Source: Nocardia sp. NBC_00508 (GTDB taxonomy: Bacteria > Actinomycetota > Actinomycetes > Mycobacteriales > Mycobacteriaceae). From it: a stretch of 64,000 nucleotides of DNA. A program made the translations under genes and the position numbers. The stretch covers positions 5,208,001 through 5,272,000 of the forward strand of contig NZ_CP107852.1 of the NCBI RefSeq assembly GCF_036346875.1. Direction: 5' to 3'. The first letter of the stretch is position 1. The number at the start of each line of letters is the position of its first letter. Of the stretch, positions 42,584-51,028 are shown one piece after another. Below the pieces are notes generated by a model, which was not told where the DNA came from, did not search any database, and was given only the letters and a program-made list of their open reading frames with translations.

Positions 42584-44242
42584 TCAGCCCGCGTCGACCT
42601 CCATCTCGATCAGCGGCTTGCGCAGCAGCTTGCCGGTGGCGTTGCGGGGCAGTTCGTCGAGGAAGATCACCTCGCGCGGCACCTTGTAGCGCGCCAGGTT
42701 CGCCCTGACGTAATCCTTGATCTCTTGCGGGTCGCGTTTGGAGTCGGGGCCGGGCACGACGACGGCCCGCAGCCGCTTGCCGTACTCGCGGTCGTCCACG
42801 CCGACCACCGCGGCTTCGAAGATGTCGTCGCGGCCCGCGATGAGGTTCTCCACCTCGAGCGGGAAGACGTTCTCGCCGCCGGAGACGATCATGTCGTCGT
42901 CGCGGCCGTCGATATAGAGCAGGCCGTCGGCGTCGAAATGCCCGACGTCGCCGCTGGACATCATGCCGTCGACGATCTCCTTGGTGCGCCCGTCGGTGTA
43001 GCCGGTGAAGGCGAACCCGTTGTCCACGAAGATGGTTCCGGTGACGTTCGGCTCGGTGATCGGCTTGCGGTTCTCGTCCAGCAGCACGATCCGGATGCCG
43101 ACCGGGGCCTTACCGGCGGTGGTCGGCGCCTTGCGCAGGTCCTCGGGGGTGGCGACCGTCATGACGGCGCATTCGGTGGAGCCGTAGAGGTTGTAGAGGC
43201 TGTCGTTGAAGTAGTCCAGCGTGCGGGTCACCACGTCCGGCGCGATGGCCGAGCCCGCCGCGAAGATCACCTTGATGGTGCTGACGTCGTACTCGGCCAG
43301 CACGTCTTCGCCCAGGTCCAGGATGCGCTGCAGCATGGTGGGCACCACGACCAGCGAATCCGCCTTGTATTGGGCGATATTGGCCAGGGTCTGCTCGGGA
43401 TTGAACCGGCGCTGCTGGAAGATCACCCGGTTGCCGAGGGCGAGACCGAGGGTGAACTGGGACAGTCCGGTGCCGTGGAAGATCGGCGCCGCCATGATCA
43501 TGGTGCCGTTGTTGGGCAGCGGCACCCGGTCGACGAACTGCGCGGAGGCGAACGGGCTCACCCGGTCCCGGGGCGCGCCCTTCGGGGTCCCGGTGGTGCC
43601 GCTGGTCAGGATCACCATGCCACCGGGCTTGACGGGCGCGGGCAGCGGCGCGGTGGAACGAGCCGAGCTCAGCGTATCGATGGTCGGAATCGACGGATCG
43701 GCGTTGTCGGTCGCGTCGACCCAGGTGAGGATGCGCGGGATCGCGGCGGGGATGGCGCTCATCAGGTCGACGAACTCGCTGTCGTGCAGCACCGCCTTCA
43801 CATGCTCGCGCTCGGCCACGTCGGCGAACTGCGGCTTGGCGAAACCGGTGTTCATCAGCACCGCGCGCACGCCGAGTTTGCCGGTGGCCAGCAGGCTCAG
43901 CACCATGCCGCGGTGGTCGCGGGCCAGGATCGCCACCACGTCACCCGGATTGATGCCTTGGGCTTGCAGGCCTCGGGCCAGGGCGTTGGATCGCTCGTTG
44001 AGCTGGCCGAAGGTCACTTCGCCGCGCTCGTCGACGATGGCGGCGGCGTGCGGCCTGGTCTGCGCGGCGTGCATGACGACACCGGCGAACGGGCCGAATT
44101 TCAGCACGTTGCGCGCCGACCGTGCCGCGTGGTCCGGGCGCAGCGGATTGAACAGCCGCCGCTTGACCATCACGTTCACGCCAACGGCTAGATCACCCGC
44201 CTTGCGGGCGGTGCCGGCCAATGGGGGGAGGGAGAGAGACAT
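42584..44242 (-). CDS. AMP-forming fatty acyl-CoA ligase (FadD family)
   Basis: A 552-residue ANL enzyme. VILTSGTTGTPKGAPR is the P-loop, YNLYGSTECAV the adenine segment, GDVGHFDADGLLYIDGRDDD the hinge, GGENVFPLEVE follows, and the catalytic lysine is in PRNATGKLLRK. It activates fatty acids for beta-oxidation or lipid synthesis. It is about 60% similar by eye to the next gene upstream, sharing GVRAVLMNTGFAKPQFA. It has its own start at ATG 44242 behind GGGAGAGAGA, and a terminator separates the two. Confidence 0.92.
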   Translation of the reverse strand: MSLSLPPLAGTARKAGDLAVGVNVMVKRRLFNPLRPDHAARSARNVLKFGPFAGVVMHAAQTRPHAAAIVDERGEVTFGQLNERSNALARGLQAQGINPGDVVAILARDHRGMVLSLLATGKLGVRAVLMNTGFAKPQFADVAEREHVKAVLHDSEFVDLMSAIPAAIPRILTWVDATDNADPSIPTIDTLSSARSTAPLPAPVKPGGMVILTSGTTGTPKGAPRDRVSPFASAQFVDRVPLPNNGTMIMAAPIFHGTGLSQFTLGLALGNRVIFQQRRFNPEQTLANIAQYKADSLVVVPTMLQRILDLGEDVLAEYDVSTIKVIFAAGSAIAPDVVTRTLDYFNDSLYNLYGSTECAVMTVATPEDLRKAPTTAGKAPVGIRIVLLDENRKPITEPNVTGTIFVDNGFAFTGYTDGRTKEIVDGMMSSGDVGHFDADGLLYIDGRDDDMIVSGGENVFPLEVENLIAGRDDIFEAAVVGVDDREYGKRLRAVVVPGPDSKRDPQEIKDYVRANLARYKVPREVIFLDELPRNATGKLLRKPLIEMEVDAG

Positions 44243-44335
44243 CGACAACCTTCCGGCGGCGCAACCCGGCGGTCCTCCGAGTGGTGCGGGCCGCATTTTC
44301 GAGAGCCAGTGCTGCCGCTAACAGTAGCAAGCTTC

Positions 44336-44353
44336 TGTGACCGGATGTGTCAC
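44336..44353. promoter_or_regulatory. Imperfect palindrome upstream of the fadD at 42584
   Basis: TGTGAC (44336-44341) and GTCAC (44349-44353) face each other across 7 bases, about 95 bases upstream of ATG 44242. The same half-sites form a perfect palindrome in the promoter of the paralogous fadD. A shared regulator is possible. Confidence 0.35.
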
Positions 44354-44415
44354 GTATCTCGTGAATTCCTACCCGCGGGTAACGGACTCTGTTCGATTGC
44401 GGCTCGGACAGAAAA

Positions 44416-44447
44416 CAGGTGGGATCGCTGTTGCGCGATCCCACCTG
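44416..44447 (-). terminator. Intrinsic terminator after the second fadD
   Basis: A perfect 13-bp stem (CAGGTGGGATCGC, 44416-44428, with 44435-44447) and 6-base loop lie 13 bases beyond the stop at 44461. On the minus strand it is followed by TTTTC. It separates the two fadD transcripts. Confidence 0.8.
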
Positions 44448-44460
44448 CCTCCGCCGTCGG

Positions 44461-46086
44461 TCAGGCCTTGACCTCGTAGTCCACCAGCACGCGGCGCAGC
44501 AGCTTGCCGGTCGCGTTGCGGGGGAGATCGTCGAGGAAGACGACGTCGCGCGGCACCTTGTAGCGGGCCAGATTGTTCTTGACGTACGCCTTGATCTCCT
44601 CGGGGTCCGGCGTCTGGCCGGGCTCCGGGACGACGAAGGCGCGCAGCCGCTTTCCGAACTCCACGTCGTCTACGCCGATCAGCGCCACGTCGAAGATGTC
44701 CGGCCGCTCCAGCAGCAGGTTCTCCACTTCCTGCGGGAAGACGTTCTCGCCGCCGGAGACGATCATGTCGTCGTCGCGGCCGTCCACCATGAGCAGGCCG
44801 TTCTCGTCGAAGTGGCCGACATCGCCGCTGGACATGTAGCCGTCGATGACCTGCTTGGTGCGGCCGTCGGTGTAGCCCTCGAAGGGCGCGCCGCTGCGGA
44901 TGAAGATGCGCGCGGTCGTGTTGATGGCGGTGACCTGCTGGTCATTGTCGTCGTACAGGCGCACCTCGCAGGTGATCGGCGGGCGTCCGACGGTGCCGGG
45001 CGCGAGGGCGAGGTCCTCCGGGTTGGCCACGGTCGCGACCGCGCATTCGGTCGAGCCGTAGAGGTTGTAGAGCACCGGCCCGAACGCCTCGGTGGCCTTG
45101 ATCGTGAGCTCGGGGGACAGCGCCGAACCGGCCAGCATGATCACCTTCAGCGAGGAGGTGTCGTACTTCGCCCGGATCGCCGGGTCGAGTTCGGCCATCC
45201 GGTGCAGCATGGTCGGCACCGCCACCAGCATGTCGGCCTGGTGGTCGGCGATCAGCTTCAGCGTCGCCTCGGCGTCGAAGCGGCGGCGCACCACGATCTT
45301 GTTGGCCAGGGCCGCGCCGACGAGCCAGGTGGCCAGTCCGGTGCTGTGGAAGATCGGCGACACGATCACCTGGGTGCCCCGCTGCGGGAACGGGATGCGA
45401 TCGACGAACTGCGCGGTGGACAGCGGGGTGACCTTGGTGCGCGGAGCGCCCTTGGGCAGGCCGGTGGTACCGCTGGTCAGGATGATGAAGCCACCGGGCT
45501 TGCTCGGCGCGGGCAGCGGTGCGGTCGAGTTGGCGGCGACCAGGTCGTCGAGCGTCTGCGAGCCCGCGGGCAGCGCGGTGCCCTCGTCGACCCAGGTGAG
45601 GTAGCGCGGCAGGTCGGCCGGCAGGGCGTCGAGCAGGCCGAGGAACTCGCTGTCGTGCAGCACGGCCTTGACCTTCTCGCGCTGGCAGACCTCGGCGAAC
45701 TGCGGTTTGGCGAACCCGGTGTTCATCAGCGCCACCCGCACGCCGAGCTTGCCCGCGGCGGCCATGGACAGGATCAGGCCGCGGTGGTCACGCGCCAGGA
45801 CGGCGATCACCATGCCCTCGCTGATGCCGGCGGCCTGCAGCCCACGCGCGATCGCGGTGGACTGTTCGTCCAGCTCGCGGTAGGTCAGCGTGCCTGCCTC
45901 GTCGACGAGACCGGGCGCGTCCGGAGCCACCCGCGCGGAGTGCCGGATCAGCGTCGCCTGCGGGCCGAGGATCTTCGACTCCTTCATTGTCCGCAGCGTC
46001 TCGAGCGGCTTCCGGGGATCACTGACGCCCCGGCTCCGCAGTACCCCTAGCGCCTTCACAATTTCCAGCGTGTGGGCCACGTTCAT
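44461..46086 (-). CDS. AMP-forming fatty acyl-CoA ligase (FadD2/FadD12-like)
   Basis: A 541-residue paralogue of the ligase at 42584. Motifs are IILTSGTTGLPKGAPRTK, YNLYGSTECAVATV, GDVGHFDENGLLMVDGRDDD, GGENVFPQEVE and PRNATGKLLRR. The N-terminal 40 residues (LRSRGVSDPRKPLETLRTMK) resemble mycobacterial FadD2/FadD12. It starts at ATG 46086 and is divergent from the AhpD-like gene across a region with a perfect palindrome. A local duplication gave the two ligases; different chain-length preference is likely. Confidence 0.92.
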   Translation of the reverse strand: MNVAHTLEIVKALGVLRSRGVSDPRKPLETLRTMKESKILGPQATLIRHSARVAPDAPGLVDEAGTLTYRELDEQSTAIARGLQAAGISEGMVIAVLARDHRGLILSMAAAGKLGVRVALMNTGFAKPQFAEVCQREKVKAVLHDSEFLGLLDALPADLPRYLTWVDEGTALPAGSQTLDDLVAANSTAPLPAPSKPGGFIILTSGTTGLPKGAPRTKVTPLSTAQFVDRIPFPQRGTQVIVSPIFHSTGLATWLVGAALANKIVVRRRFDAEATLKLIADHQADMLVAVPTMLHRMAELDPAIRAKYDTSSLKVIMLAGSALSPELTIKATEAFGPVLYNLYGSTECAVATVANPEDLALAPGTVGRPPITCEVRLYDDNDQQVTAINTTARIFIRSGAPFEGYTDGRTKQVIDGYMSSGDVGHFDENGLLMVDGRDDDMIVSGGENVFPQEVENLLLERPDIFDVALIGVDDVEFGKRLRAFVVPEPGQTPDPEEIKAYVKNNLARYKVPRDVVFLDDLPRNATGKLLRRVLVDYEVKA

Positions 46087-46174
46087 GTCGACAAAACCTC
46101 CACAAAACCCTCGCGTCGGTACTCGACCTAGCGAACCAGTACGGCGTGTTGACCGCCACCGTAGCAGTGCGGAG

Positions 46175-46188
46175 TGTGACAGGTCACA
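46175..46188. promoter_or_regulatory. Perfect 14-bp palindrome between divergent fadD and AhpD-like genes
   Basis: TGTGAC-AG-GTCACA at 46175-46188 lies 89 bases upstream of the fadD start and 139 bases upstream of the AhpD-like start. It resembles a CRP site but with 4 rather than 6 central bases between TGTGA and TCACA, so a TetR-type operator is as likely. Confidence 0.5.
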
Positions 46189-46326
46189 GTGAAAGCAGAC
46201 AAATCAGTCCCAGATGGGTTACGGGCACCGCTGGTGAACTCGATTCCGTCCTTTTCGTCCGGTGTGGCCGAGATCGGCGCGTTACCCTCGCAACGTCTCG
46301 AGACCGCTCGAAGGGAGACGCGGCCA

Positions 46327-46917
46327 ATGTCCGATCCGAAGGACCGTGAACCGTTCATCGATGTTCCCGGCGATTTGCCCGGTATCCGGGGTCTGTTCGC
46401 CTTCAAACCCGAAACCGGCGCGGCGCTGAGCGAATTCGCGCAGACCCTGCTGCGCGGGTCGTCGCCGCTCAGCCCGGGGGAGCGCGAAACCATCGCCGCG
46501 TTCGTGTCGTCGCGCAACAAGACGTACTTCTGCACGCAATCGCACGCGGCGACCGCTGCGCTGCTGTTCGAGGGCGGTCGCGACGCGATCGACGCCGTCA
46601 TCGAGGACGTGGATTCCGCGGCCATCGATCCGAAACTGCGTGCGCTGCTTCGGATCGCGGACAAGGTGCGCCAGTCGGGCCTCGACGTCACCCCCGAGGA
46701 TGTCGAGAACGCCCGCGCGGCGGGCGCCAAGGATGAGGACATCCACGACGCGGTCCTGGTCGCCGCCGCGTTCTGCATGTTCAACCGCTACGTGGACGGC
46801 CTCGCGACGGTCGCGCCACGGGAGCGGGCTACCTACGAGCAGATCGGCGGGCTGCTCGCCACCGCCGGATATGTTTCCGCCGGAGCGGCGCAGGGCGCTG
46901 CTGAGGGCGACCAGTAA
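46327..46917 (+). CDS. AhpD-like/carboxymuconolactone decarboxylase family protein
   Basis: A 196-residue all-helical peroxidase-related protein. ERETIAAFVSSRNKTYFCTQSHAATAALL is the family core, but with C-x-x-x-H in place of the C-x-x-C of AhpD. RALLRIADKVRQSG and DEDIHDAVLVAAAFCMFNRYVDGLAT complete the fold. It may handle peroxide or an organic hydroperoxide. The start is ATG 46327 after GAAGGGAG. Divergent from a fadD, it may be tied to lipid metabolism. Confidence 0.85.
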   Translation: MSDPKDREPFIDVPGDLPGIRGLFAFKPETGAALSEFAQTLLRGSSPLSPGERETIAAFVSSRNKTYFCTQSHAATAALLFEGGRDAIDAVIEDVDSAAIDPKLRALLRIADKVRQSGLDVTPEDVENARAAGAKDEDIHDAVLVAAAFCMFNRYVDGLATVAPRERATYEQIGGLLATAGYVSAGAAQGAAEGDQ

Positions 46918-47269
46918 GCAACCACGCGGCGGCCGGTACCCCGTATCGGCCGCCACGGGTGCTGTCCGGCCGGGTCGGGGTCGGTCGTCAGGGCAGCCCC
47001 CAGGCGAATCCCGCTGCGATCACAACACAGCTGACGACGGCGATGACGGCGATGCTCCACATGTGTGCGAAGGCTACGGAGCATATGGCTCCAGGTCCAT
47101 AGTCGCGGGAGCGCGAAATATGGTTGATCTCTTCGCATTCGGACCGTCTCCGATTTCGGTGCGAGTCCAGTGTGAAAGTGCTGCGCGAAGCCTGGCCACT
47201 TCATTCCGCGGATGACCGGGGCCTGTGTTTGCGAAAGCGCTGCCGCTCCGGTGTTGGCTGCCCGGACAG
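46918..47269. other. Gap between AhpD-like gene and fadE23 terminator
   Basis: No ordinary gene is evident. The only item of note is a 24-residue hydrophobic frame on the minus strand (46988-47062), listed separately. Confidence 0.5.
46988..47062 (-). CDS. Possible 24-residue membrane peptide
   Basis: ATG 47062 to TGA 46988 encodes a single hydrophobic helix beginning MWSIAVIAVVSC and ending AGFAWGLP. Its composition is that of a small membrane protein, but no good ribosome site precedes it. Low confidence. Confidence 0.25.
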   Translation of the reverse strand: MWSIAVIAVVSCVVIAAGFAWGLP

Positions 47270-47304
47270 AAATCCGGTGCGAGTCCGAGGCTCGCACCGG
47301 ATTT
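47270..47304 (-). terminator. Hairpin terminator after fadE23
   Basis: A perfect 14-bp stem (AAATCCGGTGCGAG at 47270-47283 with 47291-47304) and 7-base loop, 25 bases past the fadE23 stop, extended by GACA/TGTC pairing outside. Confidence 0.8.
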
Positions 47305-47328
47305 CGTGTCCGACCGTCTAATTCAGCA

Positions 47329-48558
47329 TCACTTCAGTTCGGCGCTGGTCTTGTCCAGCACGCGGCGCGCGACGATGAGTTGCTGGATCTGCTGGGTGCC
47401 TTCGAAGATGTCGAGAATCTTCGAGTCGCGGCCCCATTTCTCCAGCAGTGTGCGCTGCGAGTAGCCGATGGCGCCGGCCAGTTCGACGGCCTTGAGGGTG
47501 ACGTCGGTGCCGGTGCGGCCCGCCTTCGCCTTGGACATGGACGCCTCGAGCGAGTTGGGCTTCTTGTTGTCGGCCATCCACGCCGCGCGCAGGGCGAGCA
47601 GGTAGGCGGCCTCGTAATCAGCTTCCATCCGCAGGAATTCGGCGGCGGCAGCGTGCTGGTTGTTGGCCGGGGTGTCGTAGGAGATCTCCACGCCCGCCGC
47701 GGTCAGGATCGCACGCAGTTCCTCGAGTGCGGCGCGCGCGACGCCGACCGCCATCGCGGCGACGAGCGGACGGGTGTTGTCGAAGGTCTGCATGACCCCC
47801 GCGAAACCCTTCTCCACGTTGACTTCCGGGCTGCCGAGGATATTGTCCTTCGGAATCCGGCAGTCCTGCAGCAGCAGCACGGCGGTGTCGGAGGCCTTGA
47901 TGCCGAGCTTGTGCTCGAGCCGCGCCACCGACAGGCCCGGGGCGTCACGCGGGACGACGAACGACTTTATCGCCGCGCGGCCGAGGCTCTTGTCCAGCGA
48001 CGCCCACACCACGATGTGGGTCGAGCGCTGCCCCGCGGTGACGAAGATCTTCTCGCCGTTGAGCACCCACTCGTCGCCGTCGAGGACGGCGGTGGTGGAC
48101 ACGGCGGCGGAATCGGAGCCGAAGGACGGCTCGGTGATCGCCATCGAGGCCCAGACCTTGCCGAAGCGCTTCAATTGCTCGTCGGTGGCGACGGCGGCGA
48201 TCGCCGCGTTGCCCAGCCCCTGGTAGGGAATCGACAGCATCAGGCCGACGTCGCCCCACGACGTCTCCAGCGCGTTGAGCAGCGCGGACATGTTGCCGCC
48301 GTTGGTGTTTCCGAGCAGCTCGGTGGCGTGGCGGTCGCTCTCGCTGTCGTCCGAACGGCCACCGGCGGCGCCGCCGATCTTCTGGGTGCCGGAGTCGGCC
48401 AGACCTTCGACCATGGCGGCCATGGCGTCCAGCTCGACCGGGTAGTCGTGCTCGCCGAGGTCGTACTTGCGCGAGATCGGGCGGAAGATCTCCTTGGCGA
48501 CCTGGTGGGCCTGGTTCGCGCTGGCCCGCAGCTTCTTGGGGAGTTCGAGGTTGATCAT
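47329..48558 (-). CDS. fadE23: Acyl-CoA dehydrogenase, FadE23-type subunit
   Basis: A 409-residue acyl-CoA dehydrogenase. The N-terminal helical domain begins INLELPKKLRASANQAHQVA. MAITEPSFGSDSAAVSTTA is the FAD/substrate segment, LSVARLEHKLGIKASDTAVL the middle sheet, and IGYSQRTLLEKWGRDSKILDIFEGTQQIQ the C-terminal signature. In M. tuberculosis the orthologous FadE23 and FadE24 form an alpha2beta2 heterotetramer. The gene lies 30 bases after fadE24 behind GGAGACCC. It catalyses flavin-dependent alpha,beta-desaturation of an acyl-CoA. Confidence 0.88.
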   Translation of the reverse strand: MINLELPKKLRASANQAHQVAKEIFRPISRKYDLGEHDYPVELDAMAAMVEGLADSGTQKIGGAAGGRSDDSESDRHATELLGNTNGGNMSALLNALETSWGDVGLMLSIPYQGLGNAAIAAVATDEQLKRFGKVWASMAITEPSFGSDSAAVSTTAVLDGDEWVLNGEKIFVTAGQRSTHIVVWASLDKSLGRAAIKSFVVPRDAPGLSVARLEHKLGIKASDTAVLLLQDCRIPKDNILGSPEVNVEKGFAGVMQTFDNTRPLVAAMAVGVARAALEELRAILTAAGVEISYDTPANNQHAAAAEFLRMEADYEAAYLLALRAAWMADNKKPNSLEASMSKAKAGRTGTDVTLKAVELAGAIGYSQRTLLEKWGRDSKILDIFEGTQQIQQLIVARRVLDKTSAELK

Positions 48559-48588
48559 GGGTGGGTCTCCTGGGAAACGAACGGGCGG

Positions 48589-49980
48589 TTAGACGAGCAC
48601 GACGCCTTCGGCGACGCCGATGGCCCGCAGGTCGCGGTACCAGCGCTCGACCGGGTGTTCCTTGGTGTAGCCGTGGCCGCCGAGCAGTTGCACGCCGTCG
48701 AGGCCGATCTGCATGCCCTTGTCGGTCGCGAGCTTGCGGGCCAGCGCCGCCTCCCGGCCGAAGGACAGGCCCTGCTCCGCCCGCGACGCGCCGCGCAGGG
48801 TCACCAGCCGCAGACCGTCGAGTTCGATCGCGATATTGGCGACCATGAACGCGACCGCCTGACGGTGCGAGATCGGCTCGCCGAACGCTTCCCGCTCGTT
48901 CACGTACGGGATCACGTAGTCCAGCACGGCCTGCCCGGTGCCCGCGGCGAGCGAGGCCCACCCGAGCCGGGCCAGGCGCACCGCGTCGGCGTACTCCTCG
49001 GCGCGGGAGTTGGCGTCACCGTCGCCCAGGATGGCGTCGGCGCCGACCGCGACGTTGTCCAGGATCAGCCGTCCCAGTCCAGCGGCGCGCAAACCCATGC
49101 TCGGGTCGGCCTCGACGACCAGGCCGGGGGCGTCCGACTCGATGATGAACAGCGCGGGGCGGCCGTCCAGCTCGGCGGCGACCAGGAACAGTTCGGCGTC
49201 GGCGGCGGCAGGCACCAGGGACTTCACCCCCGAGATGCGGTAGCCGCTCGGCGAGCGCACCGCCTTCGTCTGCAGCGCGAATGGGTCGAACAGGGCGCGC
49301 GGCTCGCTGATCACGACCGACGCCTGCGGCACGTTCTCCCCGGTGAACGAGGGCAGGTAGGTCTTCTGCTGCGCGTCGCTGCCCCACTGCGCGAGCGCGA
49401 CCGCGACGCCGCTGGGCGCCAGGATGGGCAGGGCCAGGCCCATGTCACCGTGCGCCAGCGCCTCGGCGACCATCGAGTTGGTGACCGCACCGCGCTCCGA
49501 AGCCGCGCCCTCGAGTTCCTCCGGAACGTTGATCAGGGTGATGCCCAGCTCGGCGGCCCGCTCCAGCAGGTCGCGCGGCGCCTTGGCGGCGTTGTCGGCC
49601 TCGTAGGCGGCCGGGCGCAAAATCTCGGCGGCGAATTCCCGTACCGTCTCGACGATCATCTGCTGCTCATCGGTCGGGGTGAGGTCGAAATAGTTCTTGG
49701 TCTTCGCCTCGTTCGCCGCCAGACGCTTGGGCGCGCCGGTACCGGCGACCTTGGCGAAGGCGCGGGTCGCGGCGCCGAGCGTGCGGAAGCCGGTCTTGGT
49801 GCCCTCGTAGGTGACGCGCTCGATCGGCTTGCGCAGGTTGTACTTCTCGGCCAGTTCCGACCCGGTAATGGTCGTCATGACTCGCATCGCCGCGCCCATC
49901 CAATCCCGCTTGGGTTGGCTCAGGCCGACCGCGGACGTGTCTGGACGTCGCTTCGTTGCGCTGTCTCGAGTGCTCATCAT
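48589..49980 (-). CDS. fadE24: Acyl-CoA dehydrogenase, FadE24-type subunit
   Basis: A 463-residue acyl-CoA dehydrogenase with a longer N-terminus (ITGSELAEKYNLRKPIERV, FRTLGAATRAFAKVAGTGA) that matches FadE24. LTPTDEQQMIVETVREFAAE opens the helical domain, and VQLLGGHGYTKEHPVERWYRDLRAI is the C-terminal signature. It is the first gene of the fadE24-fadE23 operon. Two tandem palindromes lie 43-79 bases upstream of ATG 49980 and probably bind its repressor. A second ATG 3 bases in is equivalent. Confidence 0.88.
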   Translation of the reverse strand: MMSTRDSATKRRPDTSAVGLSQPKRDWMGAAMRVMTTITGSELAEKYNLRKPIERVTYEGTKTGFRTLGAATRAFAKVAGTGAPKRLAANEAKTKNYFDLTPTDEQQMIVETVREFAAEILRPAAYEADNAAKAPRDLLERAAELGITLINVPEELEGAASERGAVTNSMVAEALAHGDMGLALPILAPSGVAVALAQWGSDAQQKTYLPSFTGENVPQASVVISEPRALFDPFALQTKAVRSPSGYRISGVKSLVPAAADAELFLVAAELDGRPALFIIESDAPGLVVEADPSMGLRAAGLGRLILDNVAVGADAILGDGDANSRAEEYADAVRLARLGWASLAAGTGQAVLDYVIPYVNEREAFGEPISHRQAVAFMVANIAIELDGLRLVTLRGASRAEQGLSFGREAALARKLATDKGMQIGLDGVQLLGGHGYTKEHPVERWYRDLRAIGVAEGVVLV

Positions 49981-50022
49981 CTACCTGTTCTCGGAAGGGT
50001 GGTGCGGTCTGTCCCCAGCAAT

Positions 50023-50059
50023 CTTACTCTTGAGTAAGGCTATCTTACTTCAGAGTAAG
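50023..50059. promoter_or_regulatory. Two tandem 16-bp palindromes upstream of fadE24
   Basis: CTTACTC-TT-GAGTAAG (50023-50038) is perfect; CTTACTT-CA-GAGTAAG (50044-50059) has one mismatch. Centres are 21 bases apart, two helical turns, so two repressor dimers could bind on one face. The symmetry and TTACT/AGTAA core suit a TetR-type lipid regulator; which one is unknown, and none is encoded beside it. Confidence 0.75.
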
Positions 50060-50322
50060 AAGTGCGTCGAGGTGCAGAATACGCGGCAAATCCGGGGTCA
50101 GGCTGGACATGTGCCCATAGTCGCGGCGGCGGTCGGCATCGCGCTGGTGGTCTGGTTTGCCGTAACTGGTCTCGCACGCGCGCAACGGCTGGCAGCAGTG
50201 AGAGATGAGCCGGGCCATCGCAGGCGGGTCGTCGGGGGCTTCGGATTCGCCGGTCTTGTTCGTGCTCTTGCAGTTCGGGTTGACTCGCGGCCGACGGCAT
50301 TGTCGGGGCTAGTATTCGACTC

Positions 50323-50928
50323 ATGTCAGCGATCTTCGACTGGGCCCGGCCGGACAACGTCCAGCCCGAGCCGATCACGGTCGACATCTGGCGCGAGCTT
50401 TCCGAGGAGTTCTGCCGCTTGGTGGAGGTGGTGAACGGAGATGCGGTCCGCTGCGAATCACCCACCCGGGCACACCAGAAGGCCGTCCACCGGCTCCTCG
50501 CGATGCTGGAGACGGCGGCCCGCGAATATATGAGCGAAGACCCGTCGGCCTGCCTGGACGCCAACCACGATTTCGATGTCGTCCTCTGGGAGGTGCCCCG
50601 AGCGACCATACGACGCCCCGACGTCGCGTTGTTCGATTGCCTACCGGCAGAGGTCCGACCGGTGCCCGCGCGACATCTGAAGATCGCAGTCGAGGTCATC
50701 TCGCCGAGCCACGTCAAAACCGACCGGCTCGAGAAGATGGGCGAATACGCCGCTGCCGGAATCCCCTGGTACTGGCTGGTCAGCGTGTCGGACACCGACG
50801 TAACCTCGATCGAGACCTATGGCCTCGACCACAGCGTCGGCCACTACCGACTCGCCCGCGTCCTCAAGCCCGGCACCGCGTTCGCCGTTGATCTCCCGAT
50901 CCGGATCCAACTCGACTGGACCAGCTGA
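50323..50928 (+). CDS. Uma2 family (DUF820) putative endonuclease
   Basis: A 201-residue PD-(D/E)XK-superfamily protein. RLVEVVNGDAVRCESPTRAHQ opens the domain. RRPDVALFD carries the catalytic Asp, and HLKIAVEVISPSHVKTDRLEKMGEYAAAGIPWYWLV carries the E-V-x-S core and the conserved tyrosine helix. Uma2 proteins are widespread, often in cyanobacteria and actinobacteria, with unclear roles. It stands alone between the fadE operon (divergent) and ftsX (convergent). Confidence 0.88.
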   Translation: MSAIFDWARPDNVQPEPITVDIWRELSEEFCRLVEVVNGDAVRCESPTRAHQKAVHRLLAMLETAAREYMSEDPSACLDANHDFDVVLWEVPRATIRRPDVALFDCLPAEVRPVPARHLKIAVEVISPSHVKTDRLEKMGEYAAAGIPWYWLVSVSDTDVTSIETYGLDHSVGHYRLARVLKPGTAFAVDLPIRIQLDWTS

Positions 50929-51028
50929 CCGACCTCGTGCTGTGACGTTCCCGGCAGTCCGGTCGCCCCAACTGTCCTCGCCGCCTGGAGGTGGGTCGAG
51001 CAACTCGAGCGAGTTCCGGCTCGGACGA

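Noticed and set aside
46175..46188. CRP binding site
   Set aside because: TGTGA and TCACA are separated by 4 bases instead of 6, so I list it only as an unassigned palindrome.
47212..50037. A 941-residue open frame on the plus strand
   Set aside because: It is the complement of fadE24 and fadE23; both minus-strand genes have full acyl-CoA dehydrogenase signatures.
50111..50434. A GTG-initiated frame beginning with a hydrophobic stretch upstream of the Uma2 gene
   Set aside because: It looks like a small membrane protein for the first 25 residues but then runs into the Uma2 gene in another frame with low-complexity sequence and has no good ribosome site.
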